A program made the position numbers and the translations under genes. A model generated the notes under the pieces. It was given only the letters and a program-made list of their open reading frames with translations. It had not been told where the DNA came from and searched no databases. Of a stretch of DNA of 64,000 bases, positions 20,272-30,616 are shown in pieces. Source of the stretch: Bacillota bacterium (GTDB lineage Bacteria > Bacillota > Clostridia > Christensenellales > Aristaeellaceae); NCBI GenBank assembly GCA_030057655.1, contig JASGUQ010000020.1:43815-107814 (forward strand), written 5' to 3'. The first letter of the stretch is position 1; every line of letters starts with the position of its first letter.

Positions 20272-21586
20272 GACAGTTACGGTTATCGGCGCGGGCCTGG
20301 CCGGCAGCGAGGCTGCCTGGCAGCTGGCGGAAAGGGGCGTTCCGGTCATCCTGATCGACATGAAGCCGGACAGGAAGACGCCCGCCCATGTATCGCCCTT
20401 GTTCGCGGAGCTGGTTTGCAGCAATTCCTTCAGGGGCGACCGGCTGGAGAACGCGCCCGGGCTTTTAAAGCAGGAGCTTCGGGAGGCGGGATCCCTCATC
20501 ATGGTCTCGGCTGACAAGGCCAGGGTGCCTGCCGGCGGCGCGTTGGCAGTGGACCGCGACCTGTTTTCAGGCTTCATCACGAACGCCTTAATGAACCACC
20601 CGCTCATTACAGTTGAAAGCCGCCTTGTGACGGATTTTCCCAAGGAACCTTTTATCATCGCCACCGGCCCATTGACCGAGAGACCGCTTGCCGATAAAAT
20701 CAGGGAAAAGGCAGGGACGCTGCATTTCTTTGACGCGGCCGCGCCCATTGTGACCAGGGAATCCATTGATGAGAGCATCGTCTTCCGCGCCTCCCGCTAT
20801 GGCCGGGGGGATGATTATCTGAACTGCCCCATGGACGAGGCGGAATACAACGCCTTCATCGACGCGCTGCTTGAAGCCGAATGCGCGCCGGTACATGCGT
20901 TTGAGGAGGGCAGGCTGTTTGAGGGCTGCATGCCCATTGAGTCCATCGCCAGGCGGGGCCGCATGGCGGCGGCCTTTGGCCCCATGAAGCCTGTTGGCTT
21001 AAAGGATCCAAGGACCGGGCGGGAACCCTTCGCTGTGGTTCAGCTGCGGCAGGATGACGCGCAGGGGAGCCTTTTTAACCTGGTCGGCTTTCAGACCCGG
21101 CTCAAATTCCCGGAGCAAAAGCGCGTCTTTGGCTTGATCCCCGGCTTAAAGGACGCGGAGTTCATGCGCTACGGCGTGATGCACCGCAACACCTTTATCC
21201 AAAGCCCTGGTTTTTTAAACAGCGATTATTCTGTAATTGACCACCCTTTTCAGTTTTTCGCGGGCCAGATGACCGGGGTGGAAGGCTATGTGGAGAGCAC
21301 CGCTTCAGGACTCACAGCGGGCGTCTCCATGGCCGCGAAAATCACCGGGCTTCCTGAATTGAACTGGCCGGAGAACACGGCGCTTGCCGCCTTGGGCCGC
21401 CATGTTTCAACGCCGAATCGGCATTTTCAGCCGATGAACATCAACTTTGGCATCCTGCCGCCGCTTCAAAACCGGGTCAGGGGCAAGCAGAACCGTTACG
21501 CGCATATTTCACAGCGCGCGCTGAATGAATTAAAAGACTTTATCTTGAACCGACCGGACCTGTTTAAGGAGGACACATGGAATTAA
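20264..21586 (+). CDS. trmFO: tRNA (uracil-54,C5)-methyltransferase TrmFO (folate/FAD-dependent)
   Basis: Makes ribothymidine at position 54 of tRNA using methylenetetrahydrofolate and FADH2, the Gram-positive counterpart of SAM-dependent TrmA. The 440-residue product has the FAD-binding start [19 protein letters not shown], the [11 protein letters not shown] motif, and the C-terminal [14 protein letters not shown] segment. It overlaps topA by 8 bp and hslV by 10 bp, so it is in the same operon. Confidence 0.96.
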   Translation: MPKTVTVIGAGLAGSEAAWQLAERGVPVILIDMKPDRKTPAHVSPLFAELVCSNSFRGDRLENAPGLLKQELREAGSLIMVSADKARVPAGGALAVDRDLFSGFITNALMNHPLITVESRLVTDFPKEPFIIATGPLTERPLADKIREKAGTLHFFDAAAPIVTRESIDESIVFRASRYGRGDDYLNCPMDEAEYNAFIDALLEAECAPVHAFEEGRLFEGCMPIESIARRGRMAAAFGPMKPVGLKDPRTGREPFAVVQLRQDDAQGSLFNLVGFQTRLKFPEQKRVFGLIPGLKDAEFMRYGVMHRNTFIQSPGFLNSDYSVIDHPFQFFAGQMTGVEGYVESTASGLTAGVSMAAKITGLPELNWPENTALAALGRHVSTPNRHFQPMNINFGILPPLQNRVRGKQNRYAHISQRALNELKDFILNRPDLFKEDTWN

Positions 21587-22113
21587 GGGGAACCACCATC
21601 TGCGCCGTCCGGCGCGACGGGCGCATCGCCATCGCCGGTGACGGCCAGGTCACCATGGGGGAGAGCACCATTTTTAAAAACTCAGCCAGAAAGGTGCGCA
21701 AGATCTACAACGATCAGGTCACCGTGGGCTTTGCCGGCTCCGTGGCGGACGCCTTCGCTTTGACCGAGCGGTTTGAGGAGATGCTGACCCAGACAGGCGG
21801 CAACCTGGAGCGGGCCGCTGTCAATCTGGCGCGCGAATGGCGCACAGACAAGGCGCTTCGCCAGTTGCAGGCGATGATGATCGCCGCTGATAAAGATCAG
21901 ATGCTGCTGCTTTCGGGCACGGGCGAGGTGATCGAGCCGGATGACGGCGTGTGCGCCATCGGCTCCGGCGGCAATTACGCCCTGGCCGCCGCGCGCGCCC
22001 TGGTGCAGAACACCGATTTAAGCGCCCCTGAGATCGCGGAAAAGGCGCTGCGTATCGCGGCCTCCATCTGCGTGTTCACCAATGACAACATCATCGTTTC
22101 GGAGGTGTCCTGA
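21577..22113 (+). CDS. hslV: ATP-dependent protease subunit HslV (ClpQ)
   Basis: Proteolytic dodecamer of the HslUV (ClpYQ) bacterial proteasome-like protease. The 178-residue product contains [10 protein letters not shown] and [10 protein letters not shown], aligning with the mature N-terminus of HslV. The catalytic threonine is residue 6, so a five-residue leader must be removed; E. coli HslV needs only Met removal, while several Firmicutes have such short leaders. The gene overlaps trmFO by 10 bp, and its stop shares one base with the hslU start. Confidence 0.96.
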   Translation: MELRGTTICAVRRDGRIAIAGDGQVTMGESTIFKNSARKVRKIYNDQVTVGFAGSVADAFALTERFEEMLTQTGGNLERAAVNLAREWRTDKALRQLQAMMIAADKDQMLLLSGTGEVIEPDDGVCAIGSGGNYALAAARALVQNTDLSAPEIAEKALRIAASICVFTNDNIIVSEVS

Positions 22114-23477
22114 TGAAAGTGCTGACGCCAAAAGAGACTGTTCGCGAGCTGGATCGTTTCATCATCGGCCAGGACGACGCCAAGCGCCAGGTCGCCATCG
22201 CGCTTCGCAACCGTTACAGAAGAAGCCAGGTGGAGGAAGGCCTGAGGGATGAGATTTTCCCCAAGAACATCCTGATGATCGGCCCCACCGGCGTGGGAAA
22301 GACCGAGATCGCCCGCCGTCTGGCCAAACTGGCCAACGCCCCCTTTGTCAAGGTGGAGGCCACCAAGTTTACCGAGGTCGGCTATGTGGGGCGGGACGTT
22401 GAAAGCATCATCCGTGACTTGGTTGAAAACGCGGTCCGCATGGTGCAAAAGGAGCATGAGGAGCGGGTCAGCGCCAGGGCTGCCGTCCTGGCAGAGGATC
22501 GGCTGGTCACCCTGCTCACCAGCCCGCCCATTAAGCAGGCCGCCAACCCCATTGACATCCTGCTTCGCGGAAGGAAGGCAGAGCCTGAGCCCACGGAAGA
22601 AGAGCAACTCAAGATCTCAGGCCGCAAGGCGAGTATTTTAGAGCAGCTCAGGAAGGGCGAACTGGAGGACAGGGAGCTTGAGATCGAGGTGGAGGACAGC
22701 ATGCCCCAATTGGAAGTGGGCGGCGCGTCCATCAACATCGGCGATGTGATGGGCGGCATGATGCCAAAGAGAACCAAGCTGCGCCGCGTCAAGGTCAAGG
22801 AGGCGCGCAAGATCCTGATGGAGGAAGAAGCCCAGCGCCTGATCGACATGGACGCGGTTCGGGAGGAAGCCATCAAAAGGGCGGAGCAGCACGGCATTGT
22901 CTTCATCGACGAGATTGATAAGATCGCGGGCCGGGGCAGCGCCCAGGGGCCTGACGTGTCAAGGGAAGGCGTGCAGCGGGATATCCTGCCCATTGTGGAG
23001 GGCAGCGTGGTCAACACCAAGCACGGCGCGATCAGGACGGACTTCATCCTTTTCATCGCGGCGGGCGCCTTCCACGTGGCCAAGGTGTCGGACCTGATCC
23101 CGGAGCTTCAGGGCCGTTTCCCGGTCGTGGTCACCTTAAAGAGCCTGACCAAGGAGGACTTTGTCCGCATCCTGACCCAGCCGGACAACGCGCTCACCCT
23201 GCAGTACCAGGCGCTGCTGAAGGCGGACAAGGTCAACCTGACATTTGAGGAGGAAGCGCTGTCTGAGATCGCCCAGTCCGCCTGCAACCTCAACGACCTG
23301 GGCGAAAACATCGGCGCGAGGCGCCTGCACGCGGTGTTTGAGGAGCTGCTGGAGGATATTTCCTTCCACGCCGGGGATGAGGACATGCCGGAGGTCGACC
23401 TCACCATCACCGCGCAGTATGTGCGCGACCACGTCAAGGCAGCCAAGAAGCCGGATTTGCACCGGTATATTCTTTAA
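22113..23477 (+). CDS. hslU: ATP-dependent protease ATPase subunit HslU (ClpY)
   Basis: AAA+ unfoldase that feeds substrates to HslV. The 454-residue protein has the N-terminal LDRFIIGQDDAKRQVAIALRNR, Walker A GPTGVGKTE near residue 55, and a long inserted I domain (about 110-235, Glu-rich). Walker B is VFIDEIDKIA near residue 265, and the C-terminal tail LHRYIL is known to dock into HslV. It ends the comM-to-hslU run and is followed by a strong terminator. Confidence 0.97.
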   Translation: MKVLTPKETVRELDRFIIGQDDAKRQVAIALRNRYRRSQVEEGLRDEIFPKNILMIGPTGVGKTEIARRLAKLANAPFVKVEATKFTEVGYVGRDVESIIRDLVENAVRMVQKEHEERVSARAAVLAEDRLVTLLTSPPIKQAANPIDILLRGRKAEPEPTEEEQLKISGRKASILEQLRKGELEDRELEIEVEDSMPQLEVGGASINIGDVMGGMMPKRTKLRRVKVKEARKILMEEEAQRLIDMDAVREEAIKRAEQHGIVFIDEIDKIAGRGSAQGPDVSREGVQRDILPIVEGSVVNTKHGAIRTDFILFIAAGAFHVAKVSDLIPELQGRFPVVVTLKSLTKEDFVRILTQPDNALTLQYQALLKADKVNLTFEEEALSEIAQSACNLNDLGENIGARRLHAVFEELLEDISFHAGDEDMPEVDLTITAQYVRDHVKAAKKPDLHRYIL

Positions 23478-23505
23478 AATAAATTCTTATTACTAAAATC
23501 ATAGT

Positions 23506-23532
23506 AAACCCCGTTTCCACGCGGGGTTTTTC
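23506..23532 (+). terminator. Rho-independent terminator after hslU
   Basis: AAACCCCG and CGGGGTTT form a stem with a short loop, followed by TTTC. It lies 29 bp after hslU and before the secA promoter. Confidence 0.9.
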
Positions 23533-23547
23533 ATGTGTTCGCCCGTG

Positions 23548-23576
23548 TTGAAGCAAATATCCGCGCATGGTATAAT
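23548..23576 (+). promoter_or_regulatory. Strong promoter for secA-prfB
   Basis: TTGAAG at 23548-23553 and a perfect TATAAT at 23571-23576 are separated by 17 bp, with TGG immediately before the -10 (extended -10). Transcription would begin about 25 bp before the secA start. Confidence 0.8.
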
Positions 23577-23607
23577 GTTTTCTGGCTTTATGCCAAAGGA
23601 GATAAGA

Positions 23608-26319
23608 ATGTTCAACCGTTTAAAAGAAGCACTCGGCCTGGGCACGGAAGCCCAGTTAAAGCCTTTGCGCAGGCAGGCGGAAGCCATCGAAGCGCTGGAA
23701 CCCACCTACCAGAGGATGAGCGATGAGGAACTGCAGGCGCAGACCGCGCTGTTTAAGGCTCGCCTTCAAAAGGGCGAGACCCTGGATGACCTGCTCAATG
23801 AAGCCTTCGCGGTCGTCCGCGAGGCGGCGCAGCGCACCCTGGGACTTCGTCCTTTTACGGTGCAGCTGATCGGCGGCATCGTGCTGCATCAGGGCCGCAT
23901 CGCGGAGATGAAAACAGGCGAAGGCAAAACGCTGACCGCCTGTTTGCCGGCCTACCTCAACGCGCTCACAGGCCAGGGCGTTCACATCGTGACCGTCAAT
24001 GATTACCTGGCCAAGTTCCAGGGCGAGGACATGGGCAAGCTGTTCCGCTTCCTGGGCCTCTCTGTCGGCATCATCGTGCATGACCTGGACAATGAGCAGC
24101 GCCGCGCCGCCTACCAGGCGGACATCACCTACGGCACCAACAACGAGATGGGCTTTGACTACCTGCGCGACAACATGGTGATTTACGAGAAAGACATGGT
24201 GCAGCGCGGGCATGCTTACGCCATCGTGGACGAGGTTGACTCCATCCTGATTGACGAGGCCAGAACCCCGCTCATCATTTCCGGCCAGGGCGAGCAGTCC
24301 ACCGACATGTATGAGAAGGCGGACCGCTTTGTCGTGCGCTTGAAGCGCGACACGGACTACACGGTGGAGGAAAAGGACAGGGCGGTCATCTTCACCGAGG
24401 AAGGGGCCAGGAAGGCGGAGGCCGCCTTCTCCGTTGACAACATCAACGACCCTGAGAACAACGAATTAAACCACCATCTGATCCAGTCCCTAAAGGCGCA
24501 CGCCCTGTTTAAAAGGGACGTGGACTACGTCGTCCAGGACGGCGAGGTCGTGATCGTGGACGAGTTCACAGGCCGCCTCATGGTGGGCCGCCGCTATTCA
24601 GACGGCCTGCACCAGGCGATTGAGGCCAAGGAGCACGTCAAGGTGGAGCGGGAAAGCAAGACGCTTGCGACCATCACCTTTCAGAACTATTTCAGGATGT
24701 ACAAGAAGCTGTCCGGCATGACCGGCACGGCCAAGACCGAGGAAGCTGAGTTTCAGGGCATCTACTCCCTGGACGTTGTCCCTGTCCCCACCAACATGCC
24801 CATGATCCGCAATGACCTGAACGACATGGTCTTCCGCTCCAAAAAGGGCAAGTACAACGCGGTGATTGACGAGATCGAGCGCCGCCACCAGACCGGCCAG
24901 CCCATCCTGGTGGGTACGATCTCAGTTGAGGTATCAGAACACCTGTCCGATATGCTCTCCCGCCGCGGCATCAAGCACGAGGTCTTAAACGCCAAGCAAC
25001 ACGCAAGGGAGGCATCCATCGTGGCCCAGGCCGGCCATTATGGCGCGGTCACCATCGCCACCAACATGGCAGGACGCGGAACAGACATCCTGTTGGGCGG
25101 CAACCCGGACTACCTGGCCCGCCGCACCATGCGCCAGGAGGAGATTCCGGAAGAAATCATCGAGGAAGCCACCGGCAAGAATGAAAAGGTGCCCAAGGAA
25201 GTGCTGGACGCGCGCAAACGCTTTTTGGAGCTGAAGGCTGAATACAAAAAGACCACCGATCAGGAACATGACAAGGTGGTCGCGGTGGGCGGGCTTCACA
25301 TCCTGGGCACTGAGCGCCATGAGAGCCGCCGCATTGACAACCAGCTGCGCGGCCGCGCCGGACGCCAGGGCGACCCCGGCTCCAGCCAGTTCTTTATCTC
25401 CCTGGAAGACGACCTGATGCGCATCTTTGGCGGGGAACGGATTGACGGCATGATCGGCCGCCTGGGCATGGACGAGAACGAGCCCCTGGCAGCCGGCCTT
25501 CTCACCAAGCAGATTGAGAACGCGCAGAAGCGCATTGAAAGCCGCAACTACGAGATCCGTAAAAACGTGCTGCAGTATGACGACGTCATGAACCAGCAGC
25601 GCGAGTTGATCTACGGCCAGAGAAAACAGGTGCTGGCAGGCGGCGACATGCAGCAGACCATTTTGAACATGGGGGACAAGCTGCTGGAAGAAGCGGTGGC
25701 TCGTTTCTGCGTGGGCGACAACAAGGATTGGGACATCAATGGCTTGAGGGACGAGGTGGAGCGCCTGAGCGTGCCCCACGGCACCATCAAGATGAACCTG
25801 GACGCCATCGCAAGCTTTGACAAGGATGGCATGACCGCGTTTTTAAAGAAGGCTGCGCTTGACAACTATCAAAAGCGTGAAGAAGAGATCACAAAGCTGG
25901 GCATCGACATGCGCGAGCTGGAGCGCACCATCCTGCTGCGCTCTGTTGACAACCGCTGGATGGATCACATTGACGCGATGGATCAACTGCGCGACGGCAT
26001 CGGCCTTCGCGCCTACGCCCAGCGCAACCCCGTCCATGAGTACAAGATGGAAAGCTACGACATGTTTGACGAGATGAACAAGCTGATCCAGGAGGACACC
26101 ATCAGGACCCTGTGTCAGTTGCGCATCCAGAAACCGCAGGAGCGTCAGGCCGTCGCCAGGGTGACCTCGCAAAGCGGCTCTGAAGGCCCGGAACCCAGAA
26201 AAGCCCGCCAGCCGATCAAGACCAAACCGGGGGAAAAGATCGGCCGCAACAGCCCCTGCCCTTGCGGCAGCGGGAAAAAATACAAGGAATGCCATGGAAG
26301 GCCCGGCGCGAAACAGTAA
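23608..26319 (+). CDS. secA: Preprotein translocase ATPase SecA
   Basis: Motor of the Sec pathway that pushes unfolded proteins through SecYEG. The 903-residue protein has Walker A (MKTGEGKT near residue 100), the [13 protein letters not shown] region near 210, the preprotein cross-linking domain, and helicase motifs including [10 protein letters not shown] and [28 protein letters not shown] (given in part). It ends in the zinc-binding tail [17 protein letters not shown] that binds SecB-like partners and lipids. The ATG at 23608 follows AAAGGAGA; in-frame upstream codons overlap the promoter and are not used. prfB follows after 13 bp. Confidence 0.98.
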   Translation: MFNRLKEALGLGTEAQLKPLRRQAEAIEALEPTYQRMSDEELQAQTALFKARLQKGETLDDLLNEAFAVVREAAQRTLGLRPFTVQLIGGIVLHQGRIAEMKTGEGKTLTACLPAYLNALTGQGVHIVTVNDYLAKFQGEDMGKLFRFLGLSVGIIVHDLDNEQRRAAYQADITYGTNNEMGFDYLRDNMVIYEKDMVQRGHAYAIVDEVDSILIDEARTPLIISGQGEQSTDMYEKADRFVVRLKRDTDYTVEEKDRAVIFTEEGARKAEAAFSVDNINDPENNELNHHLIQSLKAHALFKRDVDYVVQDGEVVIVDEFTGRLMVGRRYSDGLHQAIEAKEHVKVERESKTLATITFQNYFRMYKKLSGMTGTAKTEEAEFQGIYSLDVVPVPTNMPMIRNDLNDMVFRSKKGKYNAVIDEIERRHQTGQPILVGTISVEVSEHLSDMLSRRGIKHEVLNAKQHAREASIVAQAGHYGAVTIATNMAGRGTDILLGGNPDYLARRTMRQEEIPEEIIEEATGKNEKVPKEVLDARKRFLELKAEYKKTTDQEHDKVVAVGGLHILGTERHESRRIDNQLRGRAGRQGDPGSSQFFISLEDDLMRIFGGERIDGMIGRLGMDENEPLAAGLLTKQIENAQKRIESRNYEIRKNVLQYDDVMNQQRELIYGQRKQVLAGGDMQQTILNMGDKLLEEAVARFCVGDNKDWDINGLRDEVERLSVPHGTIKMNLDAIASFDKDGMTAFLKKAALDNYQKREEEITKLGIDMRELERTILLRSVDNRWMDHIDAMDQLRDGIGLRAYAQRNPVHEYKMESYDMFDEMNKLIQEDTIRTLCQLRIQKPQERQAVARVTSQSGSEGPEPRKARQPIKTKPGEKIGRNSPCPCGSGKKYKECHGRPGAKQ

Positions 26320-26332
26320 AGGAAAACGATAG

Positions 26333-27433
26333 ATGATTTTAGGCATAGACGAGATCAGGCAGGACCTGGAACAGATCAAAGCCTCCCTTGAGGAAATCAG
26401 GGGCGGGCTCAACATTGAGCAGATGCATCGGGAGCTGGTCGAGCTGAAGGAAGAGATGGCTGCCCCCGGCTTCTGGGACGACCTGGACCGCTCCACCGTG
26501 GTCAACAAACGGATTTCCCTTCTGGAAGGCAAGATCAATCACTATGAAAGCCTGGTTGCCCAGCGCGACGACCTGGATGTGATGGTCGATCTGGCTGTGG
26601 AGGAAAACGATCAGGAAACCGCCCAGGAGGCGATGGAGCATTTAAAGGAACTGCAGACCCATGTGGACGCGCTGGCGCTGGAAACACTGATGCGCGGGGA
26701 TTACGACCAGAACAACGCCATCCTGTCCCTGCACGCGGGCGCGGGCGGAACGGAGGCCCAGGACTGGACTGGCATGCTGTACCGCATGTACACGCGCTAC
26801 TGCGAGAACATGGGCTTTAAGGTGACGCTGGTGGACTTTCTGGAAGGGGATGAAGCGGGCGTCAAATCCGTCACCTTTGAGGTGGATGGGGACAACGCCT
26901 ATGGCTATCTGCGCGGGGAAAAGGGCGTTCACCGCCTGGTCCGCATCAGCCCCTTTGACTCAAACGCCAGGCGGCACACCTCCTTTGCGTCCCTGGACGT
27001 GTCGCCGATGCTGGAGGACGACGGGGACATTGAGATCAACATGGAAGAGGTGCGCGTGGACACCTACCGCTCAACGGGAGCCGGCGGCCAGCACGTCAAC
27101 AAGACGGACTCCGCCGTCCGCATGACCCACATGCCGACCGGTATCGTCGTTTCCTGCCAGAATGAGCGTTCCCAGGTGCAAAACCGCGAGATGTGCATGC
27201 GCATGCTGCGCTCCAGGCTGCTGGAACTGCGCGAGCGTGAGAACGAAGAGAAAATGGCTGACATCAAGGGCGAGATGAAGAAGATCGAATGGGGCAGCCA
27301 GATCCGCTCCTATGTTTTCCAGCCCTACACCATGGTCAAGGATCACAGGACTGGCTTTGAATCCGGCAACATCGACGACGTGATGAACGGCAACCTGGAC
27401 GGTTTTGTCACCGCCTACCTGAAAATGCAATGA
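26333..27433 (+). CDS. prfB: Peptide chain release factor 2, without programmed frameshift
   Basis: Recognises UGA and UAA stop codons and triggers peptide release. The 366-residue protein contains the RF2-specific stop-reading tripeptide SPF (VRISPFDSNARRHTS) and the GGQ hydrolysis motif (TGAGGQHVNKTDSAVR). Most bacterial prfB genes carry an in-frame UGA near codon 25 that is bypassed by a +1 frameshift. Here the equivalent place, about 26399-26413, reads AGGGGCGGGCTCAAC with no stop, and the whole gene is one open frame from ATG 26333. It follows secA as in many Firmicutes and overlaps the next gene by 4 bp. Confidence 0.96.
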   Translation: MILGIDEIRQDLEQIKASLEEIRGGLNIEQMHRELVELKEEMAAPGFWDDLDRSTVVNKRISLLEGKINHYESLVAQRDDLDVMVDLAVEENDQETAQEAMEHLKELQTHVDALALETLMRGDYDQNNAILSLHAGAGGTEAQDWTGMLYRMYTRYCENMGFKVTLVDFLEGDEAGVKSVTFEVDGDNAYGYLRGEKGVHRLVRISPFDSNARRHTSFASLDVSPMLEDDGDIEINMEEVRVDTYRSTGAGGQHVNKTDSAVRMTHMPTGIVVSCQNERSQVQNREMCMRMLRSRLLELRERENEEKMADIKGEMKKIEWGSQIRSYVFQPYTMVKDHRTGFESGNIDDVMNGNLDGFVTAYLKMQ

Positions 27434-28146
27434 CAGGGGAAGTCTCGCTGAAAGAGGGCGGCAGCATCCAAAAAGGCGGATGGCTGCCGTTTTCTCTGCT
27501 CCTCTTGGTCGCGTTTTTATTCCTGCTTCCATATCTGATTGTGCTGCCCTCCGGGAACGCGGCGGTCCTGTACGCGCTGTTTGACCGGCACGCGGAAGCG
27601 GACATTGGCCCATCGCGCGAGAGTGAATTGAGAAATCTGTCCGAAAACTTGGCGGACTATCTGTTTTTTAAAAAGGACAGCGCCCAGATCCTGGTTCAGG
27701 GAAAGCCCGCCTTGAATGACGATGAACTGACCCACCTGCATGATGTCAGAGCGCTCTACGCCCTTTCAGGGCAAACAGCCCTCTTTGGCTGCGTTTTGAT
27801 TTCAGGCGTGCTGATCTTCTTTTTTATGAAAACCAAAGACGTCAAAAAAGGAATTATTAGATTTTTGAAGTGTCTGCAAAAGAGCGGCATGATGCTGACC
27901 ATTTTGTTTCTGCTGACGGCGCTTTGGGCGCTGGCTGATTTCACGGGGATCTTTCACGCTTTTCATCAGATATCCTTTAACAATGAGCTGTGGCTTTTAA
28001 ACCCTCAAAAAGACCTGTTGATCCAGCTGATGCCGGAGCCATTTTTTACGGATTATCTGAAGCGCTTCGCGCTGCCCTGGCTCCTGGCGCCGATCTTGTT
28101 TTCCCTTCCCTTGTACCGACTGATTGAAAGAAAAACGGAGAGATAA
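27430..28146 (+). CDS. DUF1461 / TIGR01906 integral membrane protein
   Basis: Uncharacterised membrane protein family; function unknown. The 238-residue product has four to five hydrophobic segments (about 20-40, 112-132, 154-176, 218-232). It shows the family features ELTHLHDVRALY and the C-terminal FHQISFNNELWLLNPQKDLL and PEPFF. The ATG overlaps the prfB stop (ATGA), and tsaD begins 1 bp after its stop, so it is cotranscribed with translation genes. That position does not reveal a role. Confidence 0.85.
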   Translation: MTGEVSLKEGGSIQKGGWLPFSLLLLVAFLFLLPYLIVLPSGNAAVLYALFDRHAEADIGPSRESELRNLSENLADYLFFKKDSAQILVQGKPALNDDELTHLHDVRALYALSGQTALFGCVLISGVLIFFFMKTKDVKKGIIRFLKCLQKSGMMLTILFLLTALWALADFTGIFHAFHQISFNNELWLLNPQKDLLIQLMPEPFFTDYLKRFALPWLLAPILFSLPLYRLIERKTER

Positions 28147-28147
28147 C

Positions 28148-29266
28148 TTGGAAAAGTCTTTTGAAAAAAAACATGCGGAGAAAGAGCGCAGCCTGATCCT
28201 GGCGATGGAATCCTCCTGTGATGAAACGGCTGCCGCCGTCATCAAGGACGGCAGGACCATCCTGTCTGACGTGGTGTTTTCCCAGATCGCCCTGCACCTG
28301 CCCTATGGCGGGGTGGTGCCGGAGATTGCCAGCCGTTCGCACATAGAAAAGATCGACCTGGTCGTTACGGAAGCCATGAAGCAGGCCGGGCTGTCTTTTG
28401 AAGACCTGGACGCCCTGGCGGTCACGCAGGGGCCGGGTCTGGTGGGCGCGCTGCTGGTTGGCGTCAGCTACGCCAAGGGGCTGGCCTACGCCTTAAACAA
28501 GCCCTTGATCGCGGTCAACCACATCGCAGGGCACATCAGCGCCAACTACCTGGCTTATCCTGATTTGAAGCCGCCCTTTTTGTGCCTGGTGGTGTCAGGC
28601 GGCCACAGCCATTTGATCGAGGTCAGGGACAGCGGCCTCACCCTGGTGGGCTGCACGCAGGATGACGCTGCCGGCGAAGCCTTTGACAAGGCGGCCAGGG
28701 TGCTGGGGCTTCCCTATCCCGGCGGTCCCAACCTGGACAAACTGGCAAAATCCGGGAATAAGGACGCCTATCACTTGACCCAGCCCAAGATCAGCGGGGC
28801 CTATGATTTCAGCTTTTCTGGGCTCAAGACCGGTTTCATCAACCTGGTGCATGGTATGGACCAGCGGAATGAGCCCTATAAAAAAGAAGACCTGGCCGCG
28901 GTCTTTCAGGAGACGGTGGTGACCCACCTGTGCGATAAAACCATGAAGGCTGTGAAGGACTTTGGATGGAAAACCCTGGCCCTGGCCGGGGGCGTGTCCG
29001 CCAATTCCAGGCTGCGTGAACGCCTGAAGGAACTGTGCGGGGCAGCGGACGTTGCTTTTTTTGTTCCGCCCCTCTCCCTGACCGGAGACAACGCGGCCAT
29101 GATCGGCGCGGCGGCGCACGCGCAGTTGATCAGGGGTGAAACAGCGCCATACAGCCTGAACGCGGACCCGGCCCTGTCTTTAAACTTCGCGCCTGAGCGT
29201 GATCCTGTGGATCTGGGGGCGGGTGCCGATCCGCATGGGCAAGATGGAGGTCCCGACCCCGTTTGA
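28148..29266 (+). CDS. tsaD: tRNA N6-adenosine threonylcarbamoyltransferase TsaD
   Basis: Transfers threonylcarbamoyl to A37 of ANN-decoding tRNAs together with TsaB and TsaE, neither of which is nearby. The 372-residue protein has MESSCDETAAAV, the metal-binding NHIAGHISANY, the nucleotide motif VVSGGHSHL, AARVLGLPYPGGP and the C-terminal LAGGVSANSRLRE and GDNAAMIGAAA. The start is a TTG after CGGAGAG, 1 bp after the previous stop. The last 25 or so residues (after SLNFAPERD) do not resemble the usual TsaD C-terminus, and they run 87 bp into the convergent metallophosphoesterase gene. The normal stop may have been lost. Confidence 0.95.
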   Translation: MEKSFEKKHAEKERSLILAMESSCDETAAAVIKDGRTILSDVVFSQIALHLPYGGVVPEIASRSHIEKIDLVVTEAMKQAGLSFEDLDALAVTQGPGLVGALLVGVSYAKGLAYALNKPLIAVNHIAGHISANYLAYPDLKPPFLCLVVSGGHSHLIEVRDSGLTLVGCTQDDAAGEAFDKAARVLGLPYPGGPNLDKLAKSGNKDAYHLTQPKISGAYDFSFSGLKTGFINLVHGMDQRNEPYKKEDLAAVFQETVVTHLCDKTMKAVKDFGWKTLALAGGVSANSRLRERLKELCGAADVAFFVPPLSLTGDNAAMIGAAAHAQLIRGETAPYSLNADPALSLNFAPERDPVDLGAGADPHGQDGGPDPV

Positions 29267-30022
29267 GACCAGGATGTCCTGGTCGTTCTCCCTGATCCAG
29301 CCGGTCCGGAAGCGATCCCCGTAAATGCTGGAGGCGTGCGGGCTTCGGCCGAAAAATACGATCTGTCCGCCATGGGTATGCCCGCAGATGGCCAGATCAA
29401 AAGGCAGTTCTGCCTCCTGCGCCAGCGGGATGATGTCCGGGGAGTGGGGGATAAAGACAGAAAAATCCGCTGCTTCCGCCGCTTCCTTCAGCGGCTCAAA
29501 ATCGGGCTTGCCGCACTTGACGTCATCCGGCCCCAAAATGGCCAGCTGCTTGTTTCCCCGAATCAAAGAATAGGCTTTGTTGACCAGCGGGATCACGTTT
29601 TTCTCCCGCATCGCGTTAAACAGCGGCTTAAGGCTTTCCCCGGGCTTGCCATAGTCATGGTTGCCAAGGACGGCCAGGACAGGCGTCACAGGCGAAAACG
29701 CTGGGATGTGCTGAAAAAACGCGATGGAGTTTGACAGTTCGTTCCCATAGTCCCCGCCCAAAAGGATGAGGTCGGCTTGAATGGACAGGAGCATGCGGAT
29801 CAGCCGGTCCGCCTCCTCCCTGTGAAACAAGGGGCCAAAATGGATGTCGGAGGCAAAGGCCAGGTTCAGGCCGTCAAAAGCCTCCGGCAGGGAAGGGGAG
29901 AGGTATTCTTCTTCTGTCAGATCCAGCTGACCCGCCAGCCAGAAGGGATACAGCCACCTTTTATTCTTCGGGACTTTTTGTAAAAGGCGCGGCATGATAC
30001 CGGCAGCGATTCTTTTGATCAT
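29180..30022 (-). CDS. YkuE/YaeI-type metallophosphoesterase
   Basis: Calcineurin-like phosphoesterase of the group that includes YkuE and YaeI, often membrane-associated and acting on lipid or cell-wall-linked phosphodiesters; the substrate is not known here. The 280-residue protein has the ordered metal motifs ASDIHFGP, GGDYGNE (Asp), LGNHDY, IPHSPD and CGHTHGGQ. The N-terminal 25 residues are basic and amphipathic rather than a clear signal peptide. The ATG at 30022 follows AAGGAAAG. Its 3' end overlaps tsaD tail to tail by 87 bp, with no terminator visible. Confidence 0.9.
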   Translation of the reverse strand: MIKRIAAGIMPRLLQKVPKNKRWLYPFWLAGQLDLTEEEYLSPSLPEAFDGLNLAFASDIHFGPLFHREEADRLIRMLLSIQADLILLGGDYGNELSNSIAFFQHIPAFSPVTPVLAVLGNHDYGKPGESLKPLFNAMREKNVIPLVNKAYSLIRGNKQLAILGPDDVKCGKPDFEPLKEAAEAADFSVFIPHSPDIIPLAQEAELPFDLAICGHTHGGQIVFFGRSPHASSIYGDRFRTGWIRENDQDILVSNGVGTSILPMRIGTRPQIHRITLRREV

Positions 30023-30041
30023 CGTCAACTTTCCTTAAAGA

Positions 30042-30071
30042 TTTACAGGACGCTTTGTCCTGCCCCATATT
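30042..30071 (+). promoter_or_regulatory. Putative barnase promoter with inverted repeat in the spacer
   Basis: TTTACA at 30042-30047 and CATATT at 30066-30071 are 18 bp apart. The perfect inverted repeat CAGGAC (30046-30051) / GTCCTG (30057-30062) lies mostly between them, where a repressor could act. The same repeat would lie in the leader of the divergent phosphoesterase gene. Confidence 0.35.
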
Positions 30072-30108
30072 CTAACACAGTTCGTTGTTTTGGAAAGGAA
30101 TTGCCCGC

Positions 30109-30615
30109 ATGAAGCGCAAACCAAACCTTCTTGTGATCCTTCTCCTGGTGATCGCCGTGCTTTTATCGCTGTTTATCAGCAAGCAGAAGCCTGGAAGCGG
30201 CCAGCAGGCGCCTGTTTTCACCCCCAGCCCTTCTATTGCTGCTTCTGAGACAGGCGAACCGTCTTCCATAGATGAAAAGGGTATTTATACAAAAAAGGAC
30301 GATGTCGCGCTGTATGTGCACACCTATGGGAAACTGCCGGGAAACTTTATCGCCAAGGATGAAGCCAGGGCTCTTGGCTGGGAGGGCGGGGACCTGCGCC
30401 CTTATGCAAAGGACAAAGCCATCGGCGGGGATCGGTTTATGAACTTTGAGGGCCTGCTCCCAAAGAAAAAGGGAAGGGTGTATTATGAGGCTGACATTGA
30501 CACGCTGAACAAACCTTCCAGGGGCAAAAAACGCCTGGTGTTTTCAAATGACGGCCTGATCTACTATACAGACGACCACTATGAAAGCTTTACCTTGCTG
30601 TATGGAGGGGATTAA
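30109..30615 (+). CDS. Barnase-family extracellular ribonuclease
   Basis: Guanyl-preferring RNase homologous to barnase. The 168-residue precursor has an N-terminal hydrophobic signal or anchor (about residues 6-22, after basic KRK) and a Pro/Ser linker. The RNase domain starts near residue 62: YVHTYGKLPGNFIAKDEARALGW, IGGDRFMNFEGLLP, YYEADI, KKRLVFS and DHYESFTLL (the first given in part). Residues equivalent to barnase Lys27, Glu73, Arg87 and His102 all appear to be present, so it should be active. The ATG at 30109 follows GGAAAGGA. A barstar-like inhibitor gene starts 1 bp after its stop. No typical Cys is seen, as in barnase. Confidence 0.9.
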   Translation: MKRKPNLLVILLLVIAVLLSLFISKQKPGSGQQAPVFTPSPSIAASETGEPSSIDEKGIYTKKDDVALYVHTYGKLPGNFIAKDEARALGWEGGDLRPYAKDKAIGGDRFMNFEGLLPKKKGRVYYEADIDTLNKPSRGKKRLVFSNDGLIYYTDDHYESFTLLYGGD

Positions 30616-30616
30616 G

